Assembly: GCA_023409535.1 (NCBI GenBank)
Contig: JAEYGZ010000028.1
Location: 1-64,000, forward strand
Direction: 5' to 3'
DNA length: 64,000 bases
From: Bacillota bacterium
GTDB taxonomy: Bacteria > Bacillota > Clostridia > Lachnospirales > Lachnospiraceae
Shown: piece after piece, positions 62,443-64,000 of the stretch
Layout: each line of letters begins with the position of its first letter
Position numbering within the stretch: position 1 is the first letter of the stretch
Program-made: the position numbers and the translations under genes
Notes under the pieces: generated by a model
What the model was told of the DNA's origin: nothing
The model's input: only the letters and a program-made list of their open reading frames with translations
Database searches by the model: none

Positions 62443-64000
62443 TTATTTCAGATATGAAGTAATTACATTCCATATACTTTCTTTCTCAAGTCCCAGCTTC
62501 CAGGCTGCAACACCTGCCACATCGGCATCATGAATTACTTTCATTTTTTCCTCTATGGATTTCTCATCCTCCAGCCACAGCTTATAGGTTGCGTCTTCTT
62601 TCTTATATTCGGCATAATAACAGCCATAGGAATCATCCCACTGGGCTTCCGCTCCATTATCGGTGATAACATTGGCCGCCGGAGTCATGGCATAGCTTTC
62701 TGAACTCACCTCACCATCGGGAAGTTCCTTCCATAACCGGGTATAAAAAGGAATGGCGATAATTGTCTTTTCCTTAGGAACCATAGTCAGAATATTGGAT
62801 ACCGCATCCCTGACAAATCCAATGGAGGATACGGGACCGGCAACCTCGGAGCCTGCATAGAACTCATCATATGCCATTACAATAATATAATCGATAATTT
62901 TACCCTGTTCCTCTCTGTCATAGTAAGCAGAATACGCAGTCGGAACATAGCTGTCTACAGAAAGAACAATGCCGTTATTTCTGCATTTTACGGACAGCTC
63001 CCGCAGGAACTCAATATAATCCTCCCCTGCACTGGAAGGGATCTTCTCAAAATCAATGTTAATCCCATTCAGCTTATACTGCAAGGCCGCTTCGATTAAG
63101 GCATTGGATAAGGTCTCCCGCCGGGAGGTATAGGATAAAACCTCCTTCATACTTATCTCCGTATTAAAGTCATCCACCAGAGCCCAAACCTCAAGTCCAA
63201 GCTCCTTTGCTTTTGTCACATACCGCTCTGTTGCCAGAGATGAAATCGCACCCGTGACATCATTCACGCTGAACCAGGTGGGAGACACCACGGTAACCCC
63301 GTTTGTGGCGCCGATTAAGCCCTCCAGGTTATCCGCCGCATCCGTATTAAAGACCTGATGGAATACCAGATTTACCGAGCCGGACCTGGTCTGGGCAGTA
63401 TACACCAGTGCCTGATAACTGCTGCTGATGGTCTGATAAGAGGCCTCCTTCGTATGCTTTGTTTTAACATAACCTTCCAGCCCGTCCGTGGTCATCACCT
63501 TGGAGAAGCCTTTTGAGTTTCCTCCTACAAACATCAGACCGGCTCCCTCGGAAAGCTGCACCAGAATCGGACTCTTAATGCTGGGTTCGGTTCGCAGCTG
63601 CGTCGCTTTTGTCACCTCGGTGAATAAATAATCTCCCCACTGGTACTTAATAACTACCCTGCTGGGATTCTCATAATAATCAAATGTCATATCGGAATAT
63701 TTCTTAACAAAATCCAGGGAAAGATAGATTTGATTCGAAGCCACCTGAACGATGGGTTGCTCGATCTTAACCTCTGTACTGATCGTACTTTTGGTAACGG
63801 AGTATTTCTTGCTGCCCGCAATAGATTGCAGAATTTCATCCGGAGTTGTATAAGTCAGGATTTTTTCATTAGGATCCCAGTAGAATCTATGATTAAACAG
63901 CTGGACAACCGTATCGTAATCGATATATACCGCGCCGTCCATCAATAAACCTTTCTTTTCATATTGCTTATCCTGAAGAATAATCAGAACCTCATTATCA
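62443..64000 (-). CDS. GH18 glycosidase with SH3-like domain (5'-partial)
   Basis: At least 519 residues; the frame is open to the right edge, so the start lies outside the window. An N-terminal copper-amine-oxidase-like/AMIN-type region, an SH3-like segment (TQLRTEPSIKSPILVQLSEG), then a GH18 barrel (GLEVWALVDDFNTEISMKEV; YKLNGINIDFEKIPSSAGED with the catalytic Glu; IDYIIVMAYDEFYAG). This layout is that of spore peptidoglycan glycosidases such as SleL/YaaH-type proteins, though LysM repeats are not seen here. Just upstream of cwlD. Confidence 0.9.
   Translation of the reverse strand, partial: DNEVLIILQDKQYEKKGLLMDGAVYIDYDTVVQLFNHRFYWDPNEKILTYTTPDEILQSIAGSKKYSVTKSTISTEVKIEQPIVQVASNQIYLSLDFVKKYSDMTFDYYENPSRVVIKYQWGDYLFTEVTKATQLRTEPSIKSPILVQLSEGAGLMFVGGNSKGFSKVMTTDGLEGYVKTKHTKEASYQTISSSYQALVYTAQTRSGSVNLVFHQVFNTDAADNLEGLIGATNGVTVVSPTWFSVNDVTGAISSLATERYVTKAKELGLEVWALVDDFNTEISMKEVLSYTSRRETLSNALIEAALQYKLNGINIDFEKIPSSAGEDYIEFLRELSVKCRNNGIVLSVDSYVPTAYSAYYDREEQGKIIDYIIVMAYDEFYAGSEVAGPVSSIGFVRDAVSNILTMVPKEKTIIAIPFYTRLWKELPDGEVSSESYAMTPAANVITDNGAEAQWDDSYGCYYAEYKKEDATYKLWLEDEKSIEEKMKVIHDADVAGVAAWKLGLEKESIWNVITSYLK

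Overview
The window looks like the chromosome of an anaerobic, spore-forming, flagellated Lachnospiraceae member (Clostridium cluster XIVa, Lachnoclostridium/Anaerocolumna-like). The basis is gene order and product type, not a database match. Conserved Clostridia blocks are present: ftsH-hpt-tilS-spoIIE-tRNA(Met)-divIC-yabQ-yabP-S4-hup-mazG, spoVT, and tsaC-ywlE-rpiB. Base composition is moderately AT-rich, and most genes lie on the minus strand.

Layout. 1-7.8 kb: an 18-bp minisatellite, an AIR-synthase-like protein, a VanW protein, a hidden 34-aa membrane peptide, endonuclease III, a B12/radical-SAM protein and two membrane or DUF proteins. 7.9-19.1 kb: an arabinose-polymer utilisation locus. 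An AraC-type regulator is divergent from an ABC sugar importer (lipoprotein plus LplB/LplC-type permeases), followed by GH127, two tandem beta-propeller glycosidase-like paralogues, a YczE-type membrane protein and GH51. 19.5-29.1 kb: the housekeeping and sporulation block. spoIIE has a sigma-A promoter with the 21-bp spacer typical of Spo0A-activated promoters.

29.4-35.7 kb is an accessory island. It holds a truncated, frameshifted Rhs C-terminal toxin next to an intact HEAT-like putative immunity gene, a second toxin tip with an in-frame stop next to an intact putative immunity gene, a doubly broken immunity-like gene, an IS110-family transposase remnant, and secreted or lipoproteins. It reads as a decaying store of polymorphic-toxin cassettes that keeps its immunity genes.

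35.8-64 kb: spoVT; a tandem pair of Csp-like subtilases in which the second has lost its catalytic Ser (Ser to Gly), recalling the CspB/CspC germination system; a chemoreceptor; an ABC-2 exporter; deoB-dtd; PAP2, GT2 and M29 genes; an 848-aa propeller protein with a degenerate C39-like tail; a methyltransferase; and an 882-aa Pro/Gly/Thr repeat protein behind a sigma-K-like promoter, a candidate spore-surface protein. Then come a YwmB-like protein, a flagellin carrying an HExxH metalloprotease insert (flagellinolysin) behind a sigma-28-type promoter, the rpiB-ywlE-tsaC group, cwlD, and a GH18 protein that runs off the right edge.

The most notable items are the flagellinolysin with its motility promoter, the subtilase/pseudo-subtilase pair, the polymorphic-toxin graveyard and the giant repeat protein. 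The flagellinolysin and Csp families are already described; their particular context here is what is worth checking.
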